Source of the DNA: JAWWBG01 sp033721095
GTDB lineage: Bacteria; Actinomycetota; Nitriliruptoria; Nitriliruptorales; Nitriliruptoraceae
Assembly: GCA_033721095.1 (NCBI GenBank)
Contig: JAWWBG010000106.1
Span: forward strand, 1-8,982
Length of the DNA stretch: 8,982 bases
Reading direction: 5' to 3'
A model generated the notes under the pieces. It saw nothing but the letters and a program-made list of their open reading frames with translations. It made no database searches and was not told where the DNA came from. The first letter of the stretch is position 1. Each line of letters starts with the position of its first letter. This document shows, piece after piece, positions 1-6,333 of the stretch. The position numbers and the translations under genes were made by a program.

Positions 1-2
1 CC

Positions 3-1628
3 ACGGGTGCCGACCCGTCCTCCCTCCGCTGGGACGAGGCGGACGCGGAGGACCAGTCAGCGCTGGCCGACCTGCTGGCTGACTCGGACCGCGTGATCGT
101 GACGCACGACGCCAAGCGGCTCCATCACGTTGCCCGGTCGGTCGGCTGGGACGTGTCGGTACGTGTCGAGGACACCGAGCTGGCTGCCTACCTGCTCAGC
201 CCCGAGCAGCGCACCTTCGACCTGGACCGCATCAGCCTCCAGTACCTGCACCGGTCGGTGGACCCGGCCGAGGCCGAGGAAGACCAGGGCCAGCTCGCCC
301 TGGAGGTGCAGGAGGACCCCTGGGAGGGCCGAGCCCTGCGGGCCGCGGCCACCCTCGACCTGGGCCAGCTGTTGCTCGAGCAGCTCGAGGAGCGTGGCCA
401 GGTCGAGCTGTTGCAGACGGTCGAGCTCCCGCTGGTCCCGGTGCTTGCCGACATGGAGGCGAATGGGATCGCTGTCGACCGGCATGTCCTCGACGAGATC
501 CGCGACCGGCTCGCGACGCGCGTGACCGAGCTCGAGGCCGAGATCCACGGGCACGCCGGCCACACGTTCAACATCGGGTCGGGTCCGCAGCTCCAGACGG
601 TCCTGTTCGAGGAGCTCGGCCTGCCCAAGACGAGGCGAATCAAGACAGGCTGGACGACCGACGCGACGGCACTCCAGGGCATGGCCGACGCCCACCCGAT
701 CATCCCGGCGATCATGGACTGGCGCGAGACCAGCAAGCTGCTCACGACCTACGTCGACGCGTTGCCGCCGCTGATCGATGACGTGTCCGGGCGCATCCAC
801 ACGACGTTCAGCCAGACCGTCGCCGCCACCGGGCGGCTGTCCAGCTCGAACCCGAACCTGCAGAACATCCCCGTGCGTCGCGCCGAGGGCCGGGAAATCC
901 GCCGGGCCTTCGTGCCGGGGGAGGGCTACGACGTCCTGCTCGTGGCCGACTACTCGCAGATCGAGCTGCGGATCATGGCCCACCTGTCCGGCGACGAGAA
1001 CCTGCTGGCCGCGTTCGCGTCCGGCGAGGACATCCACACGACAACGGCCGCGCAGGTGTTCGACCTCGACCTCGAGGACGTCGATGGGACGCTGCGCGAT
1101 CGCGCCAAGGCTGTCAACTACGGGCTCGCCTACGGCCTGACGGCCTATGGGCTCGGCCAGCAGCTCGGCATTCCACCCGACGAGGCGCAGGAGATCGTCG
1201 ACGCCTACCTCGAGCGGTTCCCGGGCATCCGCTCGTTCCTCGATGCGGCCGTCGAGGACGCCACCCGCGACGGCTACACGACGACGATCTTCGGGCGACG
1301 GCGCTACCTGCCGGACCTGCGTTCCGACAACCGCAACCGGCGCGGCATGGCCGAGCGCATGGCGTTGAACGCCCCCATCCAGGGGGCGGCGGCAGACATC
1401 ATCAAGCTCGCGATGATCCGCGTCCGCGACGCGCTGGCCGCGAGCTCGCTGCGGGCCCAACTGCTCCTGCAGGTCCACGACGAGATCGTCCTCGAGGTCG
1501 TCGCCGACGATGTCGAACAGCTCCAGGAGCTGGTCGTGGACGAGATGGCGGGCGTCGCCGATCTGCGCACATCCCTCGACGTCGACGTGGCTGTCGGCGA
1601 TACTTGGTTCGACGCTCAGAAGCACTGA
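3..1628 (+). CDS. polA: DNA polymerase I, C-terminal part (5' end outside window)
   Basis: Family A polymerase that fills gaps after excision repair and replaces Okazaki primers. The frame is open from the left edge, so the 5'-nuclease domain and the true start are missing; 541 codons are present of a family length near 900. First comes a degenerate 3'-5' exonuclease domain: the Asp matching E. coli D424 is kept (171-173), but the position I align with D501 is Thr (351-353, context RAAATLD against YAAEDAD), so proofreading is probably lost, as is known for actinobacterial Pol I. The polymerase domain is intact: motif A DYSQIELR with its Asp at 948-950; motif B with Lys at 1107-1109 and Tyr at 1119-1121, matching E. 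coli K758 and F762; GRRRYLPD near 1290; motif C QVHDE at 1470-1484. The TGA stop is at 1626-1628. Identification is certain; the exonuclease assignment rests on hand alignment. Confidence 0.97.
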   Translation, partial: TGADPSSLRWDEADAEDQSALADLLADSDRVIVTHDAKRLHHVARSVGWDVSVRVEDTELAAYLLSPEQRTFDLDRISLQYLHRSVDPAEAEEDQGQLALEVQEDPWEGRALRAAATLDLGQLLLEQLEERGQVELLQTVELPLVPVLADMEANGIAVDRHVLDEIRDRLATRVTELEAEIHGHAGHTFNIGSGPQLQTVLFEELGLPKTRRIKTGWTTDATALQGMADAHPIIPAIMDWRETSKLLTTYVDALPPLIDDVSGRIHTTFSQTVAATGRLSSSNPNLQNIPVRRAEGREIRRAFVPGEGYDVLLVADYSQIELRIMAHLSGDENLLAAFASGEDIHTTTAAQVFDLDLEDVDGTLRDRAKAVNYGLAYGLTAYGLGQQLGIPPDEAQEIVDAYLERFPGIRSFLDAAVEDATRDGYTTTIFGRRRYLPDLRSDNRNRRGMAERMALNAPIQGAAADIIKLAMIRVRDALAASSLRAQLLLQVHDEIVLEVVADDVEQLQELVVDEMAGVADLRTSLDVDVAVGDTWFDAQKH

Positions 1629-1648
1629 GCCCGACGACCGGCACAAGC

Positions 1649-1900
1649 GTGGGCAGAGGTCCTGTTGTCGATGCGCTCCTCGCCTTCGGTGTGTCGGCTG
1701 GTGTGCTGGTGGGCGCGACGTGGTTCCTCGGCAGCCTCGGCCAGGACACGAGCGGCACGGCAACCGGTATCAATGTCGTCGCCTGCAACGTGTTGCACAC
1801 GTTCACGGACTGGACCCCGTCGTTTCCGTGCTCGTGGTTGCTGGTCGGCGCGTTCCTGGTGATCTTCGGGCTCGTCTACGCGACGGCGCGACGGACCTGA
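1649..1900 (+). CDS. Small two-helix membrane protein of unknown function
   Basis: I do not recognise a family. From the GTG at 1649 the product is 83 residues. A hydrophobic segment runs from about residue 7 to 30 and a second from about 63 to 79, with a short basic C-terminus (ATARRT). Two cysteines (VVACNV and FPCSWL) lie 15 residues apart, the first in the loop and the second at the edge of helix 2, and could form a disulfide if the loop faces outward. Codons end mostly in G or C like neighbouring genes, and the two hydrophobic blocks argue for a real gene. It follows polA by 20 bases and may be co-transcribed with it. The start is uncertain: a TTG at 1604 would give 98 residues and overlap polA, and neither start has a clear Shine-Dalgarno. 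Its stop (1898-1900) touches the stop of the convergent gene. Confidence 0.66.
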   Translation: MGRGPVVDALLAFGVSAGVLVGATWFLGSLGQDTSGTATGINVVACNVLHTFTDWTPSFPCSWLLVGAFLVIFGLVYATARRT

Positions 1901-2344
1901 TCACCCCGGGCCGGACCCTTGCGCGTGACCGCCGGCCTCGATCGACGTCTCCGTGTGGTCATCGGCGGTCCACCTGAGGGCGCCTGCAGCCACGTCGTCC
2001 ACCGTCAGGGTGTAGGAGCCCGCCGGTCCCGTCATGCGAAACGTCGCCCGGCCCATCAGGTCGGTGGCTGTCTGGCCCGATGCCGTGCGTTCCGGACCGC
2101 GGATCGTGGCATCGACGGCGATGTCCGGACACGTGCGGCCCTCGTCGTCCCGGATGAAGACCACGAACGACACGCGCGTTTCGTCGCCAACCTGTTCGGG
2201 GTCCGACACCTTGACGCGCGCAACGTGGAGGGGCTGCGCGAACAGCCCGTCGCGGGGCAGGTCATCGGGAACGGTCCGTGGGACGTTGTCCGGGTCGTTC
2301 GGGTCGAGCGCCACCGGACGTCGACGACGGCGAAGCCAGCGCAT
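1901..2344 (-). CDS. Hypothetical protein with Ig-like beta-sandwich pattern and Arg-rich N-terminus
   Basis: 147 residues, family not recognised. The N-terminus is strongly basic (MRWLRRRRRP), followed by an Asp/Pro-rich stretch (about residues 13-32) and then alternating beta-strand-like sequence. Residues about 75-125 (VDATIRGP, then TATDLMGRATFRM, then GSYTLTVDDV) follow the TD..G.A.F...GSY.L.V pattern of bacterial Ig-like and carboxypeptidase-regulatory-like domains. There is no hydrophobic signal segment, although such domains are usually extracellular. One cysteine is present. The ATG at 2344 is supported by an in-frame stop 12 codons upstream (TAG on the minus strand, 2380-2378) with no other start codon between. 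A weak GGAT lies just upstream. It is preferred over the 191-codon frame on the other strand because it has coherent strand-like sequence, whereas the opposite frame is Arg/His-rich without structure. It is divergent from rpsA and convergent with the small membrane protein. Function unknown. Confidence 0.72.
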   Translation of the reverse strand: MRWLRRRRRPVALDPNDPDNVPRTVPDDLPRDGLFAQPLHVARVKVSDPEQVGDETRVSFVVFIRDDEGRTCPDIAVDATIRGPERTASGQTATDLMGRATFRMTGPAGSYTLTVDDVAAGALRWTADDHTETSIEAGGHAQGSGPG

Positions 2345-2374
2345 CAGGATCCGGGAAACGGTGAGGGCCCGGCG

Positions 2375-2391
2375 ACGCTACCGGGTAGCAT
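2375..2391. promoter_or_regulatory. Palindrome with divergent -10-like elements
   Basis: A perfect inverted repeat GCTACC-G-GGTAGC occupies 2377-2389. TAGCAT (2386-2391, plus strand) and TAGCGT (2380-2375, minus strand) both fit the actinobacterial -10 pattern TANNNT and point away from each other. They would start rpsA transcription near 2398, giving a leader of about 90 nt, and the minus-strand gene near 2368, giving a leader of about 24 nt. No convincing -35 hexamer is seen on either side. The palindrome is seen directly; its promoter or operator role is inferred. Confidence 0.4.
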
Positions 2392-2490
2392 CGCGCACTT
2401 CGGGCTCCCGAGATCCCTTGCTTCGGCACGTGGTCGAGTGCGCCCGAGAATCCATCATCCATCCACCCATCCTTCACGAAACCTGACCTC
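2392..2490 (+). promoter_or_regulatory. rpsA 5' leader without Shine-Dalgarno, G-free stretch
   Basis: This is the region between the candidate promoter and the rpsA ATG. It holds a short inverted repeat (TCGGG-CT-CCCGA, 2400-2411); the CGGGC arm could instead pair with GCCCG at 2442-2446. Next comes a run without any G from 2451 to 2477, made of ATCC-like units, and then CGAAACCTGACCTC before the ATG. Nothing resembling AGGAGG lies upstream of the start. In E. coli, rpsA is known to lack a canonical Shine-Dalgarno and to be autoregulated by S1 at its leader. A similar arrangement here is inference. Confidence 0.4.
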
Positions 2491-4032
2491 ATGACCGACG
2501 CCGACCTTCCCACCCCGACCCCTCCGAACGCCCCGCCGGCGGATGCACCGCCACTGGACCCAGTCGTTCTCGCCGACCCCGGTGCCACGTTGACTGCCAC
2601 CGGCGAGGAGATCGTCGAACGGGACATCGACGACGCCGCCTTCGAGGCAGCGCTCGACAACACGATGAAGGCCATGGACGTCGGCCAGATCGTCGAGGGC
2701 GTGGTGGTCAAGGTCGACCCCGACGAGGTCCTGCTCGACATCGGCTGGAAGTCCGAGGGTGTCATCCCGGCCCGGGAGCTGTCGATCAAGGCCGACATCG
2801 ACCCCAAGACCCTGGTCCAGGTCGGTGACATCGTCGAAGCCCTCGTGATGGATCGCGAGGACGAGCTGGGACGGATCGTCCTGTCCAAGAAGCGCGCCCA
2901 GTACGAACGCGCCTGGGGCACGATCGAGCGGATCTACAACGAGGACAAGACCGTCCAGGGCAACGTCATCGAGGTCGTCAAGGGCGGGCTCATCCTCGAC
3001 ATCGGCCTGCGCGGCTTCCTGCCGGCGTCCTTGGTCGAGATGCGTCGTGTCCGGGACCTCACGCCGTTCGTCGGCGAGACGCTCGAGTGCAAGATCATCG
3101 AGCTCGACAAGAACCGCAACAACGTCGTCCTGTCCCGCCGCAAGTTCCTCGAGGAGACCCAGTCGGAGTTCCGCACCGACTTCCTCCAGTCGCTGCAGAA
3201 GGGCGAGGTCCGCAAGGGCGTCGTCAGCTCGATCGTCAACTTCGGCGCCTTCGTTGACCTGGGGGGCGTGGACGGCCTCGTGCACGTCTCGGAGCTGTCG
3301 TGGCACCACATCGACCACCCGTCCGAGGTGGTCGAGGTCGGTGACGAGGTCGAGGTCGAGGTGCTCGAGGTCGATCTCGAGCGGGAACGCGTCTCGCTGT
3401 CGCTGAAGGCCACCCAGGAGGACCCCTGGCACGTCTTCGCCCGTGAGGCGGGCGTCGGCGCCGTCGCCATCGGCGAGGTCACCAAGCTCGTGCCGTTTGG
3501 GGCCTTCGTGAAGGTGGCGGACGGCATCGAGGGTCTCGTGCACATCTCCGAGCTCTCGGACAAGCACATCGAGGTTCCCGAGGCCGTCGTCAACGTCGGC
3601 GACAAGGTGGACGTCAAGGTCATCGACATCGACACGGTTCGGCGTCGCATCAGCCTCTCCCTGAAGCAGGCCCTGCCGGGCCACGGTGGTGGTGAGGTGG
3701 CTGCCCCCGGTGAGGAGGCCCCCACGGCCGAGACGGCCTACTCGAGTGCCGGCGACGAGGGTGGCGACAACGGCGCGATGGCCGGGGCGCTCGCCGCTGC
3801 CGGCCTCGTGACCGAAGAGCCGGACGCAGCTGCGGACGAGCCTGCGGCCGCCGAGGCTGCCCCTGCCGCGGAGGAGCCCGCCGCCGAGGAGCCTGCCGCG
3901 GAGGAGCCTGGGGCCGAGGAGCCTGCGGCAGACGATGCTCCCGCCGCCGAAGCCCCGTCGGAGGAGCCCGCGGGCGAGGACCCGGCCGAGGAAGCTGACG
4001 CCGCGCCCGAGGACGAAGCCAACGAGGCCTGA
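2491..4032 (+). CDS. rpsA: 30S ribosomal protein S1
   Basis: S1 binds single-stranded mRNA on the small ribosomal subunit and helps place it for initiation. The 513 residues comprise a Pro/Ala-rich N-terminal extension (1-40), four S1 OB-fold repeats at about 64-134, 152-217, 238-306 and 323-392, and a low-complexity Ala/Glu/Pro tail (about 398-513). Repeats 3 and 4 are the canonical ones, with FGAFVDL and HVSELS, and PFGAFVKV and HISELS. Repeats 1 and 2 are the more divergent pair (IGWKSEGVIP and IGLRGFLPAS). Four repeats is the usual number for actinobacterial S1; the acidic tail is the variable part. The ATG at 2491 has no Shine-Dalgarno, but in-frame sequence upstream is not protein-like and the residue pattern starts here. 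The stop overlaps the coaE start (TGATG). Identification is certain. Confidence 0.97.
   Translation: MTDADLPTPTPPNAPPADAPPLDPVVLADPGATLTATGEEIVERDIDDAAFEAALDNTMKAMDVGQIVEGVVVKVDPDEVLLDIGWKSEGVIPARELSIKADIDPKTLVQVGDIVEALVMDREDELGRIVLSKKRAQYERAWGTIERIYNEDKTVQGNVIEVVKGGLILDIGLRGFLPASLVEMRRVRDLTPFVGETLECKIIELDKNRNNVVLSRRKFLEETQSEFRTDFLQSLQKGEVRKGVVSSIVNFGAFVDLGGVDGLVHVSELSWHHIDHPSEVVEVGDEVEVEVLEVDLERERVSLSLKATQEDPWHVFAREAGVGAVAIGEVTKLVPFGAFVKVADGIEGLVHISELSDKHIEVPEAVVNVGDKVDVKVIDIDTVRRRISLSLKQALPGHGGGEVAAPGEEAPTAETAYSSAGDEGGDNGAMAGALAAAGLVTEEPDAAADEPAAAEAAPAAEEPAAEEPAAEEPGAEEPAADDAPAAEAPSEEPAGEDPAEEADAAPEDEANEA
3865..3924 (+). repeat. Tandem 15-bp repeat in the rpsA tail (4 units)
   Basis: Four head-to-tail 15-bp units of the type GCCGCGGAGGAGCCT encode AAEEP, AAEEP, AAEEP and GAEEP (residues 459-478 of S1). 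Third-position variants (CCC or CCT, GCG or GCC) distinguish the units. Looser, degenerate copies flank the array (PAADD, SEEPAG, EDPAEE). The repeat length is a multiple of three, so unit gain or loss would preserve the frame. Confidence 0.85.
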
Positions 4033-4640
4033 TGCGGCTCGTTGGCCTGACGGGCGGGATCGGGTCCGGCAAGAGCACCGTCGGTCAGTTGCTCGCAGCG
4101 CGCGGCGCAGTGGTCATCGATGCCGACCTCGTCGCCCGCGAGGTCGTGCAGCCCGGCGAGCCCGCACTCGACGAGATCGTCACGCGGTTTGGCCGTGACG
4201 TGCTCGACGGGGAGGGCCGACTGGATCGGCCAGCCCTTGCCGCCATCGTCTTCGGCGACGACGACGCGCGCCGCGACCTCGAGGCCATCACGCACCCGCG
4301 CATCGGTGAACGCATCCTCGCTCGCATCGCCGAAGTGGCCGGGCGCGAGCACATCGACGGCGAGGACCACATCATCATCGTCGAGCACCCACTGCTGATC
4401 GAGAACGGCCAGGCCGCCAACTACGAGACACTCGTCGTGGTACTGGCCGACGAGGAGGTGCGGCTCGCGCGCCTCACCGGCGAGCGGGGCATGGACGAGG
4501 AAGATGCCCGGGCCCGCATGCGCGCCCAGGCCACCGATGAGGAGCGCCGCCGAGCGGCGACGCACGTCGTGGAGAACAATGGCACCACGGCCGAGCTGCA
4601 GCGACGCGTGGACGAGGTGTGGACAGCCCTGACCAGGTGA
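4032..4640 (+). CDS. coaE: Dephospho-CoA kinase
   Basis: Catalyses the last step of coenzyme A synthesis, ATP-dependent phosphorylation of the 3'-hydroxyl of the ribose in dephospho-CoA, in the cytoplasm. The 202 residues are of normal single-domain length. Walker A is GGIGSGKS (8-15). The family motif DAD is at 30-32, HPRI at 88-91 and the PLLIE motif at 120-124, with His rather than the more usual Val before its Pro. A lid region rich in Arg and Glu (about 147-175) and the C-terminal VVENNGT (179-185) complete the fold. It starts at an ATG sharing one base with the rpsA stop, with GAGG (4024-4027) four bases upstream, so translation is probably coupled to rpsA. It lacks the C-terminal GrpB/UPF0157-like extension known in the mycobacterial enzyme. 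Confidence 0.95.
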   Translation: MRLVGLTGGIGSGKSTVGQLLAARGAVVIDADLVAREVVQPGEPALDEIVTRFGRDVLDGEGRLDRPALAAIVFGDDDARRDLEAITHPRIGERILARIAEVAGREHIDGEDHIIIVEHPLLIENGQAANYETLVVVLADEEVRLARLTGERGMDEEDARARMRAQATDEERRRAATHVVENNGTTAELQRRVDEVWTALTR

Positions 4641-6262
4641 TCATCGAGGGCGATGGCGCCCCGACCTGGCATGTGCGGCTGATCGGCGTTCTTGCCGTCG
4701 CGCTGCTGGTGGCCGCCACCCTCTTCGTGGCCCTCAACGACCGTGAGGACCGTGACCAGCCCACCGGGGAAGCCACGCCGTCGGCGAGCCCGACGCCCAA
4801 GCCATCTCCGACGCCTCCACCCGGCCTCGAGGTGCTGGATTCGCCCGGCGCCGCCGCACGCGCCGGTGCCGAGACCGTCCTCGCCGTGGCCAACCGCGAC
4901 CTGGCCGAGTCCCAGCTTGGCGGCGGCTGGCCGATCGAGGGCGAGCGCCCTGTCTACGTCGTCAACGTCACCGTTCGTGGCGAACGGGATTTTCTGCTCG
5001 CCGACCAGGTCATTGCGCTTCGGATCGACGAGCCCACGGATCGCCTGGACCTCCGGTTCCTTCCCGCGGCGGCGGCCCTGGGTACCGAGCCGCCCTTCGT
5101 TGCCGGTTCCGTCGATGGTGAGCCGGCCACGATCACCATGGATCCGGTCGGCGCCGTGCTCCGCATCGACCTCGGCGCCGGACGCGAGGCCGGTGAGGCG
5201 CTGCTGGTCCGGCTCTCGTACCGCTACACGTTGGCGCGGGCCTCGACACTTGGCGGCGATGGGCCCGTGGGCTACGGGTTGCTGTCGCGCGACGAGTCCG
5301 TCACCGTGCTGTCGCACTGGTTGCCACTGCTCACCTTCGACGCGAGTCCGCTGCAGGCTCGTGGCGACCTCGGCGCCTTCCCTCCGGCGATCTGGTCGGT
5401 CGAGGTCGTGCACCCCGGCGTGCTCGTCACCGGCGGCGTGGAAGACGACTGCCGCGTCCCGGTCGACAACTGCACGAAGGCGTCCGGCGTCGGCCTGCGC
5501 GACCTGGGGATGCTCGTCCTGGATGAGGCCGACGTGCTGGCCGGGCGGGCCGGGCAGCACGAGGTTCGCGTGATCCATGGGCCGGCGGTGCCCGCGGCCG
5601 ACGTCCGGGCCGTCCTGGCAGAAACGATCGCGGCTGTCGAGCTCTTCAACGAGCTGTTCGGGCCGCTTGCCTGGCCGCAGACCGACGTCGTCGGGACGCC
5701 GCTGAGCCGTGGGGCGGCCGGCATGGAGTACCCCGGCATGTTCATCCTGCGCGACGACCTCTGGCGGTCCCACGACGGCGCGTTCGGGACCTACGTGATC
5801 GCCCACGAGGTCGCCCACCAGTGGTTCCACGGTCTCGTCGGCAACAGCAGCCTGGCCGACCCGGTTGTCGATGAGGCGATCGCGCAGTACCTGAGCGTGG
5901 TGTTCTACGCCGAGCAGTACGGCGAACAGGCGGCCACGGACCTGGCGGACTCGATGATCCAACGCTGGCAGGACGGCCTCGCCTCCGGGATGCGCGACGA
6001 TCCGCCGGCCCAGGCCCTGGCGGCTTTCGAGTCCGACCGGGCGTACGGCGCGATCGTCTACGGCCGTGCGCCGTTCGCCTTCATCGAGGCCGAACGCGTG
6101 CTCGGACGCGAGGTGGTCATCGGCTTCCTCGCCGAGCTGGTCCGCCGGCACGCACTGGACGCCATCACGGTCACCGACGTCGTGACCCTGGCCGGGGAGA
6201 TCGACGAGGGGCTCATGGGCAGCATCAACGAGTGGTGGATCTGGCCCGATCCGTCGCTGTGA
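4637..6262 (+). CDS. Membrane-anchored M1-family-type zinc metallopeptidase
   Basis: Predicted extracytoplasmic aminopeptidase-like enzyme; the substrate is unknown. Numbering from the GTG at 4637 (541 residues): a short cytoplasmic N-terminus, one transmembrane helix (about 15-33), a Pro/Ser/Thr/Glu linker (about 40-64), a beta-rich N-terminal domain containing a possible Cys pair (DDC...DNC), and then the catalytic domain. The zinc site is HEVAH (390-394) with Glu413 exactly 18 residues after the second His, the gluzincin spacing of M1 peptidases. GMEYPG (362-367) stands in the position of the M1 exopeptidase motif GAMEN, and Tyr475 in VYGRAPF matches the Y-x-K-G region holding the catalytic Tyr. 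The Arg before the helix and acidic residues after it suggest the enzyme domain lies outside. The start is chosen for the GTGA overlap with the coaE stop; GTG at 4619 is an alternative (six residues longer). Neither has a good Shine-Dalgarno. Probably in one operon with rpsA and coaE. Confidence 0.87.
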   Translation: MIIEGDGAPTWHVRLIGVLAVALLVAATLFVALNDREDRDQPTGEATPSASPTPKPSPTPPPGLEVLDSPGAAARAGAETVLAVANRDLAESQLGGGWPIEGERPVYVVNVTVRGERDFLLADQVIALRIDEPTDRLDLRFLPAAAALGTEPPFVAGSVDGEPATITMDPVGAVLRIDLGAGREAGEALLVRLSYRYTLARASTLGGDGPVGYGLLSRDESVTVLSHWLPLLTFDASPLQARGDLGAFPPAIWSVEVVHPGVLVTGGVEDDCRVPVDNCTKASGVGLRDLGMLVLDEADVLAGRAGQHEVRVIHGPAVPAADVRAVLAETIAAVELFNELFGPLAWPQTDVVGTPLSRGAAGMEYPGMFILRDDLWRSHDGAFGTYVIAHEVAHQWFHGLVGNSSLADPVVDEAIAQYLSVVFYAEQYGEQAATDLADSMIQRWQDGLASGMRDDPPAQALAAFESDRAYGAIVYGRAPFAFIEAERVLGREVVIGFLAELVRRHALDAITVTDVVTLAGEIDEGLMGSINEWWIWPDPSL

Positions 6263-6333
6263 CCTGCGGCGACCGCCACGCGGCCATGGCGTCCGCCATC
6301 CGTGTCGCACCCCGTCGATAGCCTCGAACGACA
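6263..6333 (+). promoter_or_regulatory. Candidate near-leaderless uvrB promoter region
   Basis: This 71-bp gap holds a 6-bp inverted repeat, ATGGCG-TC-CGCCAT (6286-6299), and a TANNNT element, TAGCCT (6319-6324), ending nine bases before the uvrB ATG. That spacing would put transcription start near 6331, a leader of about three bases. This fits the absence of any Shine-Dalgarno before uvrB. TCGAAC (6324-6329) equals one half of the TCGAAC-N4-GTTCGA type LexA box of Gram-positive bacteria, but the other half is absent. No -35 element is evident. All functional readings are inferred. Confidence 0.35.

Noticed and set aside
57..1763. 568-codon minus-strand frame opposite polA
   Set aside because: It lies antisense to an unmistakable polA. 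Its Asp/Arg/Val/Leu-rich sequence without domains is what GC-biased codons give on the complementary strand.
1919..2494. Plus-strand frames of 191 and 150 codons opposite the Ig-like gene
   Set aside because: They are basic and His/Arg-rich with no strand or helix pattern, and they run into the rpsA start. The minus-strand frame has a coherent domain-like sequence.
3330..3380. GAGGTC-type short tandem repeat inside rpsA
   Set aside because: It reflects the Val/Glu-alternating strand of S1 domain 3 (EVGDEVEVEVLEV) with biased codons, not a separate repeat element.
2455..3684. 409-codon minus-strand frame opposite rpsA
   Set aside because: It mirrors the repetitive S1-domain codons (strings of DVDDLDVH type) and has no motif of its own. 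It is a shadow of rpsA.
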